Counted from the stretch's first letter, positions 1 through 9,211 are shown. The stretch is 40,075 nucleotides of DNA from Erysipelotrichaceae bacterium (GCA_017633115.1 JAGBPZ010000062.1:1-40075); one strand, 5' to 3'. Notes: generated from the letters alone by a model not told the origin. Numbers and translations: made by a program.

Positions 1-1482
<1,482 letters not shown>

Positions 1483-1486
<4 letters not shown>

Positions 1487-1971
1487 AATGATTTCTCCTC
1501 ATATTTTTTCTTAAGTACTCCAGCTACACAGGCAGGTACTAAGTCATTGACATCACGGTGAAAAGACGCAATCTCTTTGACACGTGATGAAGACACAAAT
1601 GCGAATTCAGGGCTTGTGACCATGAATAGCGTTTCAACAGAAGAATCCAAATAACGGTTAGCATAAGCCATGTTGGATTCATACTCATAATCAGATGTAT
1701 TTCTAATACCTCTAAGCAAAATAGTGGCACCAACTTTACGGCAATAATCAACAGCAAGCGATGTGCTTGCATCCACGTGAACATTATCTAAATGTTTTGT
1801 GGCTATATTGAGCAAATCAATTCGCTCTTCTATTGTCAATAAAGCTGTCTTCGTAGGATGTCCGAAAATCGTCACATAGACTTCATCAAACATTTTAGAA
1901 GCACGTTCAATGATATCAAGGTGACCGTTTGTAACAGGATCAAATGTACCTGAGTAAACTGCTTTAACCAT
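1483..1971 (-). CDS. coaD: Phosphopantetheine adenylyltransferase
   Basis: CoaD joins ATP and 4'-phosphopantetheine to give dephospho-CoA, the penultimate step of CoA synthesis; coaE for the last step is at 21428. The 162-residue product starts MVKAVYSGTFDPVTNGH, with the TxGHxD nucleotidyltransferase motif, LLRGIRN, and the C-terminal SSSRVK motif. I chose the ATG at 1971 because an excellent AAGGAGG (1978-1984) lies 6 bases upstream. An in-frame start at 1995 would add eight residues and place that site inside the gene. The start overlaps the rsmD stop by a few bases. The rsmD-coaD pair is conserved in Firmicutes (ylbH-ylbI of Bacillus). Confidence 0.97.
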
Positions 1972-2521
1972 TGTCTGCCTCCTTATAATCAACAATTTGT
2001 ACTATTGTAATGCCATATTCCTTTTCTCTATATAAGTAAAACGGATTTTCAAAAGTAAGTCTGTTTTCTTTTAAATCTTCAATCACAATCACAGCTCCAT
2101 CATTTAAATGATGTTCAGATGCAAGCTGTTTGATAATATCCATATTCACACCCATATCATAAGGTGGATCCAACAATACAAGATCAAATTTAATATTGGC
2201 ATCGAGTTCGTTTAAAAACTGACGATAATCTCTTTTATAGACATGAGCATTATCAATGCCTAATGACTTAATATTGTCCTGTATCGTACGAAAAGCTTTG
2301 TACTGTTTATCGACACTGTATAGCTCATCCATGCCTCTGCTGATGGCTTCAATTCCTAAGCCACCACTGCCAGCAAATAAATCAAGGACAACACCACCAT
2401 CGAAATAAGGTCCGATAATGTTAAAGAGATTTTCTTTATTTTTATCTGTTGTTGGACGGGTCAGCTTTGAATCAACCGTTTTTAGCTGACGGCTTCGATA
2501 TTTACCTGCTATGACGCGCAA
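1964..2521 (-). CDS. rsmD: 16S rRNA (guanine-966-N2)-methyltransferase
   Basis: RsmD uses S-adenosylmethionine to methylate G966 (E. coli numbering) of 16S rRNA in the 30S subunit. The 185-residue product begins MRVIAGKYRSRQL, has the SAM-binding LDLFAGSGGLGIEAISRG motif at about residues 47-64, and the catalytic LLDPPY motif near residue 117. Length and layout are typical. It overlaps ylbF upstream by 20 bases and coaD downstream by 8, so it is translated as part of one message. Confidence 0.96.
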   Translation of the reverse strand: MRVIAGKYRSRQLKTVDSKLTRPTTDKNKENLFNIIGPYFDGGVVLDLFAGSGGLGIEAISRGMDELYSVDKQYKAFRTIQDNIKSLGIDNAHVYKRDYRQFLNELDANIKFDLVLLDPPYDMGVNMDIIKQLASEHHLNDGAVIVIEDLKENRLTFENPFYLYREKEYGITIVQIVDYKEADNG

Positions 2522-2873
2522 ATAGCATCCCCATCCTTCCTAATTGAAGTTCACTGGAAATATGACTAAAAACAATTTCTGTGACTTCATCAGTTAATTC
2601 ATTGACTTTTTTTAAAGCTCTGAGATAGTCGATAATTTCTGGCATCGCATAAAGTTGTGTTCGTTTATCTTTGATTTTGTCATCATAAGGCGTTAAATCA
2701 ATATACGAACCATATCGTTCCATTTCTTCTTTTTCAAGAACCGCTTGTTGGTAAGCTTTAATCATTCTAGCTAAATCATCGCGCTCTAACACTGCCGATG
2801 CTCTAACATAATCACAATAATCCGGTTCTTGTTTCAAGGCTTTGACAAGTTCATCAATTGCATCGTAGATCAT
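2502..2873 (-). CDS. ylbF: YlbF/YmcA family regulatory protein
   Basis: A 123-residue, largely helical cytoplasmic protein of the YlbF/YmcA family. In Bacillus, YlbF acts with YmcA and YaaT in a complex that affects RNA processing through RNase Y and, indirectly, development. The family is inferred from the all-alpha, charge-rich sequence (YQQAVLEKEEMERYG, MPEIIDYLRALKKVNEL) and from its position directly upstream of rsmD and coaD, as in Bacillus. No catalytic motif is present or expected. It overlaps ftsW upstream by 4 bases and rsmD downstream by 20. Whether it regulates RNase Y here is not shown by the sequence, and I see no ymcA or yaaT partner in this window. Confidence 0.8.
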   Translation of the reverse strand: MIYDAIDELVKALKQEPDYCDYVRASAVLERDDLARMIKAYQQAVLEKEEMERYGSYIDLTPYDDKIKDKRTQLYAMPEIIDYLRALKKVNELTDEVTEIVFSHISSELQLGRMGMLFARHSR

Positions 2874-4105
2874 AAGTCTTCTTCCACTTTTTCCTGAATC
2901 TGACTACGGTTATATTTGGCGATAATGCCTTGAGCCAGTCCAACGCATGATAAAGCTGTTAAGGTAGATGTACCACCAGCACTGATCAGCAGTAATGGTA
3001 CACCAGTCATTGGAATAAATCCTGAAACCCCACCTACATTAACGAAATAATGGGCAAAGAAATAGAAGGAAATACCAAGTAAAATTAACTTTTCTTCAGT
3101 ATCATTGACTTTAAATGCGTATGAGAAAAGTCGTGAAATAAAGAACAGGTAAACGGCTGTAAAGATCAAAAAGCCAAACAGACCTAACTCTTCAACAATA
3201 ATCGCAATGATGAAGTCGTTCTGTGCTTCTGGAATATAGCCGAATTTCATGACGGAATTACCAAATCCAAGACCAAAGAAACCACCGTTAGAAAAAGCAA
3301 TTAAGCCATTAACAGTCTGGTAACTTGTGCCATAAGGATCGTGTAATGGGTTGAACCATGTGACAAATCGTTCCATCTGGTGAGGCAACAGACGTCCACC
3401 TAATAATGCAAAGGCCAGAACAAAAACAATTAGTCCACAAGTGATAATACCTTTTGTACGTGTGAAAGATCTAGATGGCGCTGCAAGAAGCATCAAGTAG
3501 GAAATAAAACCAATGATAAGCGCTGAGCCTAAGTCATCCTGCCATAATGCTGATACAAAAAAGGCAATACCGATTGCGACAAATGGAATAAATATCGTAT
3601 TCATAAAGCGATTAGTATCAACCATTGATTTCTCAGACTTGGTATTATAATGCGCATGGGCATAACGGAGCGGAAGCTGTCCAAAACAATATGCCAATAC
3701 CACAATCAAGACAACTTTCATTGCTTCAACTGGTTGAAGTGTAAATGGACCTAATTTGATCCATGCATGTGCACCATTGATTTCCCATAAACGACAGAGC
3801 AACATCAAAAACAATGTCGCAACATAGCCAAAGATCAATAAATTCGCAGTTATAAAACGTTTCTTATAGGCTTTGGCGATAAAGAACATAGCACCCATAC
3901 CAAGGATAACGAAAACAATCTGTTTTGCCATATTGATGATGGCATAATATGAGCCAAATGTTGCTGAACCACCAATTGAAACGTCCCCTATCATTATAAT
4001 TCCAAAGATCGAAATGATTAAAATAGTCAGATAAATAGTATTATCAGCACCATTGCTTTTAAAGAAACGGGCAAATCTTTTTAGACGTTCAAGAAACTGT
4101 TTCAT
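2870..4105 (-). CDS. ftsW: FtsW/RodA/SpoVE family peptidoglycan polymerase, probably FtsW
   Basis: A SEDS-family glycosyltransferase that polymerises lipid II into glycan strands at the membrane with a partner class B PBP. About ten hydrophobic segments are visible. Family markers are NGAHAWIKLGPFTLQPVE, YGTSYQTVNGLIAFSNGG, GFGNSVMKFGYIPEAQNDF and the terminal GGTSTL. The context (ylbF-rsmD-coaD downstream) favours FtsW over RodA. The usual QPSE motif reads QPVE here, keeping the Glu. The ATG at 4105 makes an ATGA overlap with the yktA stop and gives 411 residues; an in-frame GTG at 4117 with AGGA 6 bases upstream would add four residues and remains possible. Confidence 0.88.
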   Translation of the reverse strand: MKQFLERLKRFARFFKSNGADNTIYLTILIISIFGIIMIGDVSIGGSATFGSYYAIINMAKQIVFVILGMGAMFFIAKAYKKRFITANLLIFGYVATLFLMLLCRLWEINGAHAWIKLGPFTLQPVEAMKVVLIVVLAYCFGQLPLRYAHAHYNTKSEKSMVDTNRFMNTIFIPFVAIGIAFFVSALWQDDLGSALIIGFISYLMLLAAPSRSFTRTKGIITCGLIVFVLAFALLGGRLLPHQMERFVTWFNPLHDPYGTSYQTVNGLIAFSNGGFFGLGFGNSVMKFGYIPEAQNDFIIAIIVEELGLFGFLIFTAVYLFFISRLFSYAFKVNDTEEKLILLGISFYFFAHYFVNVGGVSGFIPMTGVPLLLISAGGTSTLTALSCVGLAQGIIAKYNRSQIQEKVEEDL

Positions 4106-4359
4106 AGATGAATCCACTCGTTTTCCTGTGCAGCCTTAAAGACTTTATAAATCGAATAGGTTGAAACTTCTTCAAATTCGCGATCAATCGTCTTTTGCAT
4201 TGATTTTGAATCAACGATACTTGTATATACTTTATATGCAGCCATGAATTCTTCACGACTGATGCCTTCTTCATAAGCTTTTTCAACTGCATTATATAAT
4301 GCAATCACATCAATTATTTCTTCAGTTGTCCATGAAGGATCTAATGGATAATCATACAT
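4102..4359 (-). CDS. UPF0223 family protein (YktA-like)
   Basis: An 85-residue protein of the uncharacterised UPF0223 family, recognised by MYDYPLDPSWTTEEIIDVI, AVEKAYEEGISREEFM and EFEEVSTYSIYKVFK. The function is unknown; it is small, acidic and soluble. I chose the ATG at 4359 because GGAGG at 4368-4372 is then 8 bases away. The in-frame starts at 4365 and 4383 would be too close to this site or upstream of it. Its TGA overlaps the ftsW ATG, making it the first gene of the operon that runs to pyrD. The link between this family and ftsW is positional only. Confidence 0.85.
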   Translation of the reverse strand: MYDYPLDPSWTTEEIIDVIALYNAVEKAYEEGISREEFMAAYKVYTSIVDSKSMQKTIDREFEEVSTYSIYKVFKAAQENEWIHL

Positions 4360-4421
4360 ATACATGACCTCCCTTGTACTCATTAAATAAAAAATACTAT
4401 ACTTTTAGCGAGACTAACTGC

Positions 4422-4427
4422 ATTATA
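4422..4427 (-). promoter_or_regulatory. Possible -10 element upstream of yktA
   Basis: A perfect TATAAT on the minus strand, about 60 bases before the yktA start. The position 17 bases upstream reads TTTCAT, a poor -35, so this is a weak call. It is the only good -10 in the gap and would drive the yktA-ftsW-ylbF-rsmD-coaD-pyrKD operon. Confidence 0.4.
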
Positions 4428-4572
4428 CAATAAATCTATATAAAATGAAACCTCGAATAAGGTCCCAGAACAGAAAACAAAGGTTGGTCAGTCACCATTC
4501 TTTTTGCTTCAAATTTCAATGTTTTCATCTATAAATAGTCTATGCATCTAGGTAGATTCATTATTTAAAATC

Positions 4573-4593
4573 TGTTATAATACCCCCGAGGTG
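4573..4593 (+). promoter_or_regulatory. Extended -10 promoter and ribosome site of def
   Basis: TGTTATAAT (4573-4581) is an extended -10 (TG, one base, TATAAT). The -35 position is poor (TAGATT). A GAGGTG ribosome site follows at 4588-4593, 7 bases before the def ATG. If this -10 is used, transcription would start near 4588, so the leader would be only about a dozen bases and begin inside the ribosome site. Confidence 0.55.
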
Positions 4594-4600
4594 TTAAACT

Positions 4601-5170
4601 ATGATCACAACAAAAGACATTATAATGGAAGATGATCCATTAATCAGACAAAAATCAGTTCCTGTAGAGATGCCATTGAGCGATGAAGATCGTGCCACTG
4701 TTATGGCAATGTATGAACATCTAGTTGCTTCTCAAGATCCAGAACTGTCAGAAAAATATGGTATTAGACCAGGCGTTGGTATGGCTGCCATTCAAATTGG
4801 CATTCCGAAAAGAATGTGTGCAATCTATGTTCCTGAATTTGATGAAGATGGTGAAATGATTTCCTGTGATCAATATGCATTGATCAATCCAAGAATTGTT
4901 TCTCATTCTGTCAAACGTTCTTATTTAAGAAATGGCGAAGGTTGCCTGTCAGTGCCTGAAGATCAGGCAGGTATTGTGCCTCGTTATTTAAAAGTTACTG
5001 TCACTGGTTATGATGCCTTAACAGACCAGGACGTAAGAATTGTCGCACGAAATTTCTTAGCTATCTGCTTACAACATGAACTAGATCATTTTGAAGGTAT
5101 CCTTTACTACGATCACTTTGATCCAGAAGATCCAAATCGTCCAATCCCTGATGCTAAAATCATCGACTAA
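4601..5170 (+). CDS. def: Peptide deformylase
   Basis: Removes the formyl group from the N-terminal methionine of new proteins; a metal enzyme. All three active-site motifs are present in 189 residues: GVGMAAIQIG (motif 1, with Met where Leu is usual), EGCLSVP (motif 2, metal-binding Cys) and HELDH (motif 3, two metal-binding His and the catalytic Glu). The length and the acidic insert before motif 1 fit the longer Gram-positive (type 2) deformylases. It is transcribed alone, with its own promoter and a terminator directly after the stop. Confidence 0.96.
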   Translation: MITTKDIIMEDDPLIRQKSVPVEMPLSDEDRATVMAMYEHLVASQDPELSEKYGIRPGVGMAAIQIGIPKRMCAIYVPEFDEDGEMISCDQYALINPRIVSHSVKRSYLRNGEGCLSVPEDQAGIVPRYLKVTVTGYDALTDQDVRIVARNFLAICLQHELDHFEGILYYDHFDPEDPNRPIPDAKIID

Positions 5171-5192
5171 CCTGCTTGTTGCAGGTTTTTTC
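5171..5192 (+). terminator. Terminator of def
   Basis: CCTGC-TTGTT-GCAGG hairpin starting immediately after the def stop, followed by six T residues. Confidence 0.85.
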
Positions 5193-5202
5193 TTTACCCA
5201 TC

Positions 5203-5226
5203 AAAAAAGTCCGCCGAAGCGGACTT
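5203..5226 (-). terminator. Terminator of fakA
   Basis: On the minus strand AAGTCCGC-TTCG-GCGGACTT followed by further T residues, just after the fakA stop. The loop is the very stable C(UUCG)G tetraloop. It faces the def terminator across about 10 bases, closing two convergent units. Confidence 0.9.
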
Positions 5227-5232
5227 GAAATT

Positions 5233-6840
5233 TTATTCTACACCAATGATGAATGAATAAACTGGCTGTTTACCATCAATGACATCGATTTCGATATCAG
5301 GATAAACGTCATTAAGATAATCAGTGACTGAGGTACGTTCATCTTCAGTAATATCTTCACCACAGATCAAAGTCATAATTTCTGATTCTTCATCAACTAA
5401 GCCTTTGATTGTTTCTTTTAAAGCATCAATTTTATCTGGTACACAAGCTTTGATTTGTTTATCGCATAATGCCATATACTGGTTAGCTTTGATTTCAACA
5501 CCATCAATCTGTGTATCTTTGATTGCGAAGGTAACCTGACCAGTCTTAACATTTCCGACAGCTTCTTCCATTGCTGCGATGTTGTCCTCAATTGATTCTT
5601 CTTCATTGTACATCAAGCAAGCTGATAATCCCTGAGGCACTGTTTTTGATGGTATAACAAAGACTTCAATTTCATCAGCTAATACGTCTGCAGCCTGATT
5701 AGCCGTCATAACGATATTTGAGTTGTTTGGTAATACGATGACTTTAGCAGCTTTAACTGATTTAATAGCTGCCACTAAATCTTCAGTTGCTGGGTTCATC
5801 GTTTGACCACCTGAAACAACACCATCACAATGGAGTTCCATAAACAGGTTCTTAACGCCTTCACCTGCTGCAACAGCAATGATACCGACTTCTTTTAATT
5901 CTTCCTCTTCGAAGTATTTAACTTCTTCATCCTCAACTGCTACATTAGCAACATTGATTTTCAGAATGTCACCATAACGTAATGCTGCATTAACAGCATG
6001 ACCAGGACGTTTTGTCAACAACTGAACATCAATTAAATCTTCACGCTGCTGGATATTTAAATCTTTTGCAGGTAAGCGTTCTAATTCTTTAGTAAAGCTG
6101 TCTAAATTGAATGCACCCATCTTACGTTCAGCGACACGCATTAAGAAATGAGTGTTATAGCCTTTAGGTTTTTCTTCAACTTTAACTTCAGTAGTAACCT
6201 TAGATGTATCAGCTTTTTCAATTGATTCACCTTTTAAGCCGGCAATAAAGCCTTTGAATACCCATAATAAACCACTGCCACCACTATCAACGACACCAAC
6301 TTCTTTAAGAACTGGTAATAATTCAGGTGTTTTATTTAATGTTTCTTCGGCACTCTGAACAAAGAAATCAAACCATTCTTCGATGTCCATATCTTCCTGC
6401 ACATGAGTAACACCTGCTTCAGATGATTCTCTAATGACTGTTAAGATTGTACCTTCGACAGGTCTCATAACTGCTTTATATGCAACTTTTGATCCATCAG
6501 CAAAAGCATTAGCAACATCAACTGCAGTAATATCAGTTTTACCTTTTAATGATTTTGAAAAGCCTCTAAAGATCTGAGACATGATAACACCAGAGTTACC
6601 ACGAGCACCCATCAATAAACCACGAGATAATGCTTTTGTAACATCAAAAACACTGGCTGTTTCAGGAAGCTTTTTAACTTCTTCTGCACCATTATTAAAA
6701 GTAAGCGACATATTTGTTCCTGTATCTCCATCAGGTACAGGGAATACATTAAGCGCGTCAACCTCCGGATGGTGATTGTCGAGTAATATTGCGGCAGTCA
6801 ATACCATCCTGCGCATTGTAAGTCCGTCAATAATTTTCAT
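5233..6840 (-). CDS. fakA: DAK2-domain fatty acid kinase, FakA (YloV) family
   Basis: ATP-dependent kinase subunit that phosphorylates fatty acids bound to a FakB (DegV-type) carrier, feeding exogenous fatty acids into phospholipid synthesis. Of 535 residues, the first ~200 are the DAK2 domain with the metal/ATP motif FPVPDGDTGTNM and MGARGNSGVIMSQ. The middle and C-terminal parts match the YloV-type extension (LPNNSNIVMTANQAAD; final VYSFIIGVE). The ATG at 6840 is preferred because GGGGGA lies 4 bases upstream; an ATG at 6852, sharing a base with the asp23 stop, has no ribosome site. No fakB is in this window. It forms an operon with asp23, as yloU-yloV in Bacillus. Confidence 0.9.
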   Translation of the reverse strand: MKIIDGLTMRRMVLTAAILLDNHHPEVDALNVFPVPDGDTGTNMSLTFNNGAEEVKKLPETASVFDVTKALSRGLLMGARGNSGVIMSQIFRGFSKSLKGKTDITAVDVANAFADGSKVAYKAVMRPVEGTILTVIRESSEAGVTHVQEDMDIEEWFDFFVQSAEETLNKTPELLPVLKEVGVVDSGGSGLLWVFKGFIAGLKGESIEKADTSKVTTEVKVEEKPKGYNTHFLMRVAERKMGAFNLDSFTKELERLPAKDLNIQQREDLIDVQLLTKRPGHAVNAALRYGDILKINVANVAVEDEEVKYFEEEELKEVGIIAVAAGEGVKNLFMELHCDGVVSGGQTMNPATEDLVAAIKSVKAAKVIVLPNNSNIVMTANQAADVLADEIEVFVIPSKTVPQGLSACLMYNEEESIEDNIAAMEEAVGNVKTGQVTFAIKDTQIDGVEIKANQYMALCDKQIKACVPDKIDALKETIKGLVDEESEIMTLICGEDITEDERTSVTDYLNDVYPDIEIDVIDGKQPVYSFIIGVE

Positions 6841-6851
6841 ACTATCCCCCA

Positions 6852-7205
6852 TTAATCCATAATCTTGATACTTTGCACGTAAACGTTAATTGCTTCTACA
6901 TTAATGTCAAGTGTGCTTTCAACAACATACTTAACTTTCTTCTGCACTTCATAAACGATTTCAGAAATCTTAACACCATAACCAATGACAATGTAAAGAT
7001 TGATAATCGTTCCGGTTTCACCATTTTCAACAACGATTCCTTTTGAGTAGTTATCACGTTTCAGCAAGTCATAAAATCCATCAATCATTTTCTGACTTGC
7101 CATGCCTACAACACCATAGCATTCTGTAGCAGCTCCGCCACAAATTGTAGCAATGACATCAGTAGATAAATTGATTTGACCATAATCAGTAGTTTTTTCT
7201 ATCAT
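6852..7205 (-). CDS. Asp23/Gls24 family envelope stress protein (YloU-like)
   Basis: A 117-residue protein of the Asp23/Gls24 family, recognised by the opening GQINLSTDVIATICGGAATE, by GVVGMASQ, and by VVENGETGTIINLYIVIGYGVKI. Members are small cytoplasmic or membrane-peripheral proteins linked to envelope stress; the exact role of this copy is not known. GGAGGG lies 7 bases before the ATG. It is first in an operon with fakA and divergent from rpmB, matching the Bacillus rpmB-yloU-yloV order. Confidence 0.9.
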   Translation of the reverse strand: MIEKTTDYGQINLSTDVIATICGGAATECYGVVGMASQKMIDGFYDLLKRDNYSKGIVVENGETGTIINLYIVIGYGVKISEIVYEVQKKVKYVVESTLDINVEAINVYVQSIKIMD

Positions 7206-7241
7206 AGTAACCCTCCTTTAATTAACCAGATCGTTACTTAT

Positions 7242-7270
7242 ATTATATAATAAATTGGCTATTGGCACAA
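7242..7270 (-). promoter_or_regulatory. Promoter of asp23-fakA
   Basis: Minus-strand -35 TTGTGC (7265-7270), 17-base spacer and -10 TATAAT (7242-7247), about 37 bases before the asp23 start. The consensus -10 and correct spacing make this a good candidate. Confidence 0.7.
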
Positions 7271-7372
7271 TTCGTAATATGATAATGAATTATAAAACAA
7301 TAAATGTCAAGCGAATTCAAAATATAATCTATATTTCAAAGAAAATTATTATCATGATTTGTAAAAAAACAG

Positions 7373-7401
7373 TTGCAAATAGGAAATTTAGATGTTATTA
7401 T
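7373..7401 (+). promoter_or_regulatory. Promoter of rpmB
   Basis: -35 TTGCAA (7373-7378), 17-base spacer, -10 TATTAT (7396-7401) with an extended TG at 7393-7394. The start point would fall near 7408, leaving a leader of about 30 bases. The same TTGCAA-17-TATTAT combination precedes the NUDIX gene at 14581. Confidence 0.75.
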
Positions 7402-7439
7402 GTCAAAGTACGTGAAACGAAAAAGGATGGTGAGAAAGT

Positions 7440-7625
7440 ATGTCAAGAAAATGTCAGATTAGTGGTAAAGGACCTATGTCTGGTAATAATCGCTCTCATG
7501 CATTAAATGCAACAAGAAGAAAATGGAACGTTAATTTACAGAAAGCGACTATCATGGTTGATGGTAAACCTAAAAAGGTTAAAATTTCTGCAAGAGAATT
7601 ACGTACTTTAAGAAAGAGCGCATAA
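7440..7625 (+). CDS. rpmB: 50S ribosomal protein L28
   Basis: Ribosomal protein L28, 61 residues, a component of the large subunit. Recognised by the opening [17 protein letters not shown], the [17 protein letters not shown] stretch and [21 protein letters not shown] ribosome site lies 6 bases upstream of the ATG. The N-terminus has a single Cys and no CxxC pair, so this is the zinc-free form. It is transcribed alone with a clear promoter and a terminator about 20 bases after the stop. Confidence 0.97.
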   Translation: MSRKCQISGKGPMSGNNRSHALNATRRKWNVNLQKATIMVDGKPKKVKISARELRTLRKSA

Positions 7626-7644
7626 TTCATCACTATTTTATCGT

Positions 7645-7669
7645 CGATACGCAAGTATCGTCTTTTTTT
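7645..7669 (+). terminator. Terminator of rpmB
   Basis: CGATAC-GCAA-GTATCG hairpin (7645-7660), with a GCAA (GNRA) tetraloop, followed by TC and seven T residues. Confidence 0.9.
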
Positions 7670-7674
7670 ATGCA

Positions 7675-7704
7675 GGGACATGTTTTTTAACATGTCCCTT
7701 TTTT
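7675..7704 (+). terminator. Second plus-strand hairpin between rpmB and the LytTR gene
   Basis: GGGACATG (7675-7682), 8-base loop, CATGTCCC (7691-7698), then six T residues on the plus strand. It acts as a back-up terminator for rpmB and reaches into the stop codon of the convergent LytTR gene. On the minus strand the same stem has no T-run directly after it, so termination in that direction is uncertain. Confidence 0.75.
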
Positions 7705-8392
7705 AGATCCTGCCAATATAGGCATTATATTGATGACGGAAATCATCACTAAAAGCACGTCCAATTTTGATTTTCGTGCCATCAACAAGCGTTACATATT
7801 CTTTATTGTAAGACGTAATATAATCAAAATTTACATAAACACTTTTTTCAATACGGAAAATGTTGGCAAACGTTAATTGATCAAGAATCTTTTTATGCCA
7901 CTTACGGGTAATAGTCAAAGTCCCTTTGATCGTAATCACATGCGATAACTCATAACTTGTTTCCATATAAATGATCTCATTGATTGGCAGATTGAAGGTT
8001 TCATCATCTACTCTCACTGTTACAACCTGACAATAGCGAAGATGATAAGAAATCTTACCGATAATTTCTGCAAACTCATCTTCTAAGAATGGTTTACGCA
8101 AATAACCGATAATATTATTTTTGTGATATTTCATTAATTCTTCTGCTGAAGCTGACATGACAACGATTGGTACTCTCATCATGTATTTATTCTGTTCATA
8201 GAAGAATTCATCAATTTCTTCTAAATCTATATCAATAAAGACAACGTCGTAATAATTGAGCTTCAAACATTCAAGGTATTCTTTAACATCATGATAATTG
8301 TCCTGTACGACAACTACATTAGACAGTTGATGATTATAATAGTCTATTTGTTTTTGGGTATAAATTTCCTGATCTATTACTGCTGCTCTCAT
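7703..8392 (-). CDS. LytTR-family response regulator (no adjacent kinase)
   Basis: A 229-residue two-domain regulator. Residues 1-~115 are a CheY-like receiver with Asp7, the presumed phosphoacceptor Asp54 (VVFIDID), S80 and the conserved KP pair (YLRKPF, Lys100). The usual acidic pair near the N-terminus reads DQE, so one acid is missing. Residues ~122-225 are a LytTR DNA-binding domain (INEIIYMET, FRIEKSVYVNFDYI, LVDGTKIKIGRAF). The ATG at 8392 is preferred because AAGGA is then 9 bases away; the ATG at 8401 abuts it. No histidine kinase or obvious target operon is next to it, so its signal and regulon cannot be named. Confidence 0.85.
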   Translation of the reverse strand: MRAAVIDQEIYTQKQIDYYNHQLSNVVVVQDNYHDVKEYLECLKLNYYDVVFIDIDLEEIDEFFYEQNKYMMRVPIVVMSASAEELMKYHKNNIIGYLRKPFLEDEFAEIIGKISYHLRYCQVVTVRVDDETFNLPINEIIYMETSYELSHVITIKGTLTITRKWHKKILDQLTFANIFRIEKSVYVNFDYITSYNKEYVTLVDGTKIKIGRAFSDDFRHQYNAYIGRI

Positions 8393-8432
8393 AGTTTCCA
8401 TTCCTTTTGTTCATTATTCTAACAAACAGTAT

Positions 8433-8450
8433 GGGACACAAAGAGGGACA
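8433..8450. repeat. Two GGGACA direct repeats upstream of the LytTR gene
   Basis: GGGACA occurs at 8433-8438 and again at 8445-8450, a 12-base period, about 40-58 bases before the regulator's start. LytTR proteins bind spaced direct repeats, so this is a possible autoregulatory site, but the repeat is short and does not match a known LytTR consensus. Confidence 0.3.
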
Positions 8451-8487
8451 GAATTTGTATAATACCGAATAATGAGTTGCCAATATC

Positions 8488-8513
8488 AAAAAGTCCTGAT
8501 TTTCAGGACTTTT
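8488..8513 (-). terminator. Terminator of the cytidylate-kinase-like gene
   Basis: On the minus strand AAGTCCTG, short loop, CAGGACTT followed by more T residues, starting 8 bases after the stop codon at 8521. Confidence 0.85.
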
Positions 8514-8520
8514 CCTTCGA

Positions 8521-9183
8521 TTATATGAGTTTCATTGTTGATGCCAATAATTGGGCACTGTAATCACGGCAGAATGTATCAATATTAATAAGTAAATCAT
8601 AGGTGCCCTTATCACCCCACTTAGTATCTGCATGAGCTGTATGGGTATTAATGCGGATCATATCTTCTTCTTTGATTTTTGCAATGACTTCACTATCATC
8701 TTCTAAGTCCTGATAAAGAGCACTGACTTTAGCTCGAGGTATTTTAGCCTTCCAGTCCTGTCCATATGTCAAAACACTTATACAGGTATACCCTTTATCT
8801 ATTACAGCTTCTTTTGTAATGCGGTCATGAATCAAGCATGGTCCTTTGCTTAAAGCAATGTCAATAGCTTGATCCATTGCCTGATCAACTTTAATGAAGT
8901 CTTCATCATTCAGTAATTCCTCTCTTGTCATACGGCGCTGACGCAGTTTAGCATTTAATGCTGCCAAGTCATCTCTCGTCACACCACTTTCTGGTACCAG
9001 GTCTAAAAGAAAGACTGCATCATAATAAGTATAGCCACTAAGTGCACAAGCCATATTGCCAATCATGCGGCCCATACTACAATACTCACTATCCAATACA
9101 ACACAATGCGGTGCATGATATTGTGCTTCAAATTCAATCATACCTTCTGTACTTTTTACATTTCTAATATCTTCAACCACCAT
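8521..9183 (-). CDS. Cytidylate-kinase-like family protein with degenerate P-loop
   Basis: A 220-residue protein resembling the cytidylate-kinase-like (Cytidylate_kin2) family. The similarity is positional and by motif: HCVVLDSEYCSMGRMIGNMA aligns with the usual start (hydrophobic strand, SREYGSGGREIA), followed by GYTYYD; then KGPCLIHDR aligns with the usual GPCVIVGR, and WGDKGTYDLLINIDTF with the C-terminal WGD..YDL.LNT signature. The P-loop glycines are replaced (YCSMG) and no Lys-Ser/Thr follows, so normal ATP binding is unlikely. About 24 extra residues precede the first strand. AAAGGAGA lies 7-8 bases before the ATG. It is transcribed alone. A pseudo-kinase role is inference; no function is known. 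Confidence 0.65.
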   Translation of the reverse strand: MVVEDIRNVKSTEGMIEFEAQYHAPHCVVLDSEYCSMGRMIGNMACALSGYTYYDAVFLLDLVPESGVTRDDLAALNAKLRQRRMTREELLNDEDFIKVDQAMDQAIDIALSKGPCLIHDRITKEAVIDKGYTCISVLTYGQDWKAKIPRAKVSALYQDLEDDSEVIAKIKEEDMIRINTHTAHADTKWGDKGTYDLLINIDTFCRDYSAQLLASTMKLI

Positions 9184-9211
9184 CTCGTATTCTCCTTTCA
9201 GACTTACTGCT

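Larger units (their letters stand above)
4384..4600. other. Divergent intergenic region yktA/def
   Basis: A 217-base gap between divergently transcribed yktA and def. It holds the candidate yktA -10 on its left and the def -10 and ribosome site on its right. The middle part (about 4450-4550) shows no open frame with a ribosome site, no convincing hairpin with a T-run and no riboswitch core that I recognise. Confidence 0.6.

Noticed and set aside
1539-1784. Alternative-frame open reading frame inside coaD
   Set aside because: Shadow frame; the coaD frame carries all family motifs and the good ribosome site.
4450-4550. Possible small RNA or riboswitch between yktA and def
   Set aside because: Only short, weak self-complementary strings (GGT...ACC) and no T-run or known riboswitch core were visible; too little to call.
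7255-7506. Plus-strand open frame of 83 codons upstream of and overlapping rpmB
   Set aside because: It runs through the asp23 and rpmB promoters, has no ribosome site, is low in complexity (Ile/Lys-rich), and overlaps rpmB in another frame.
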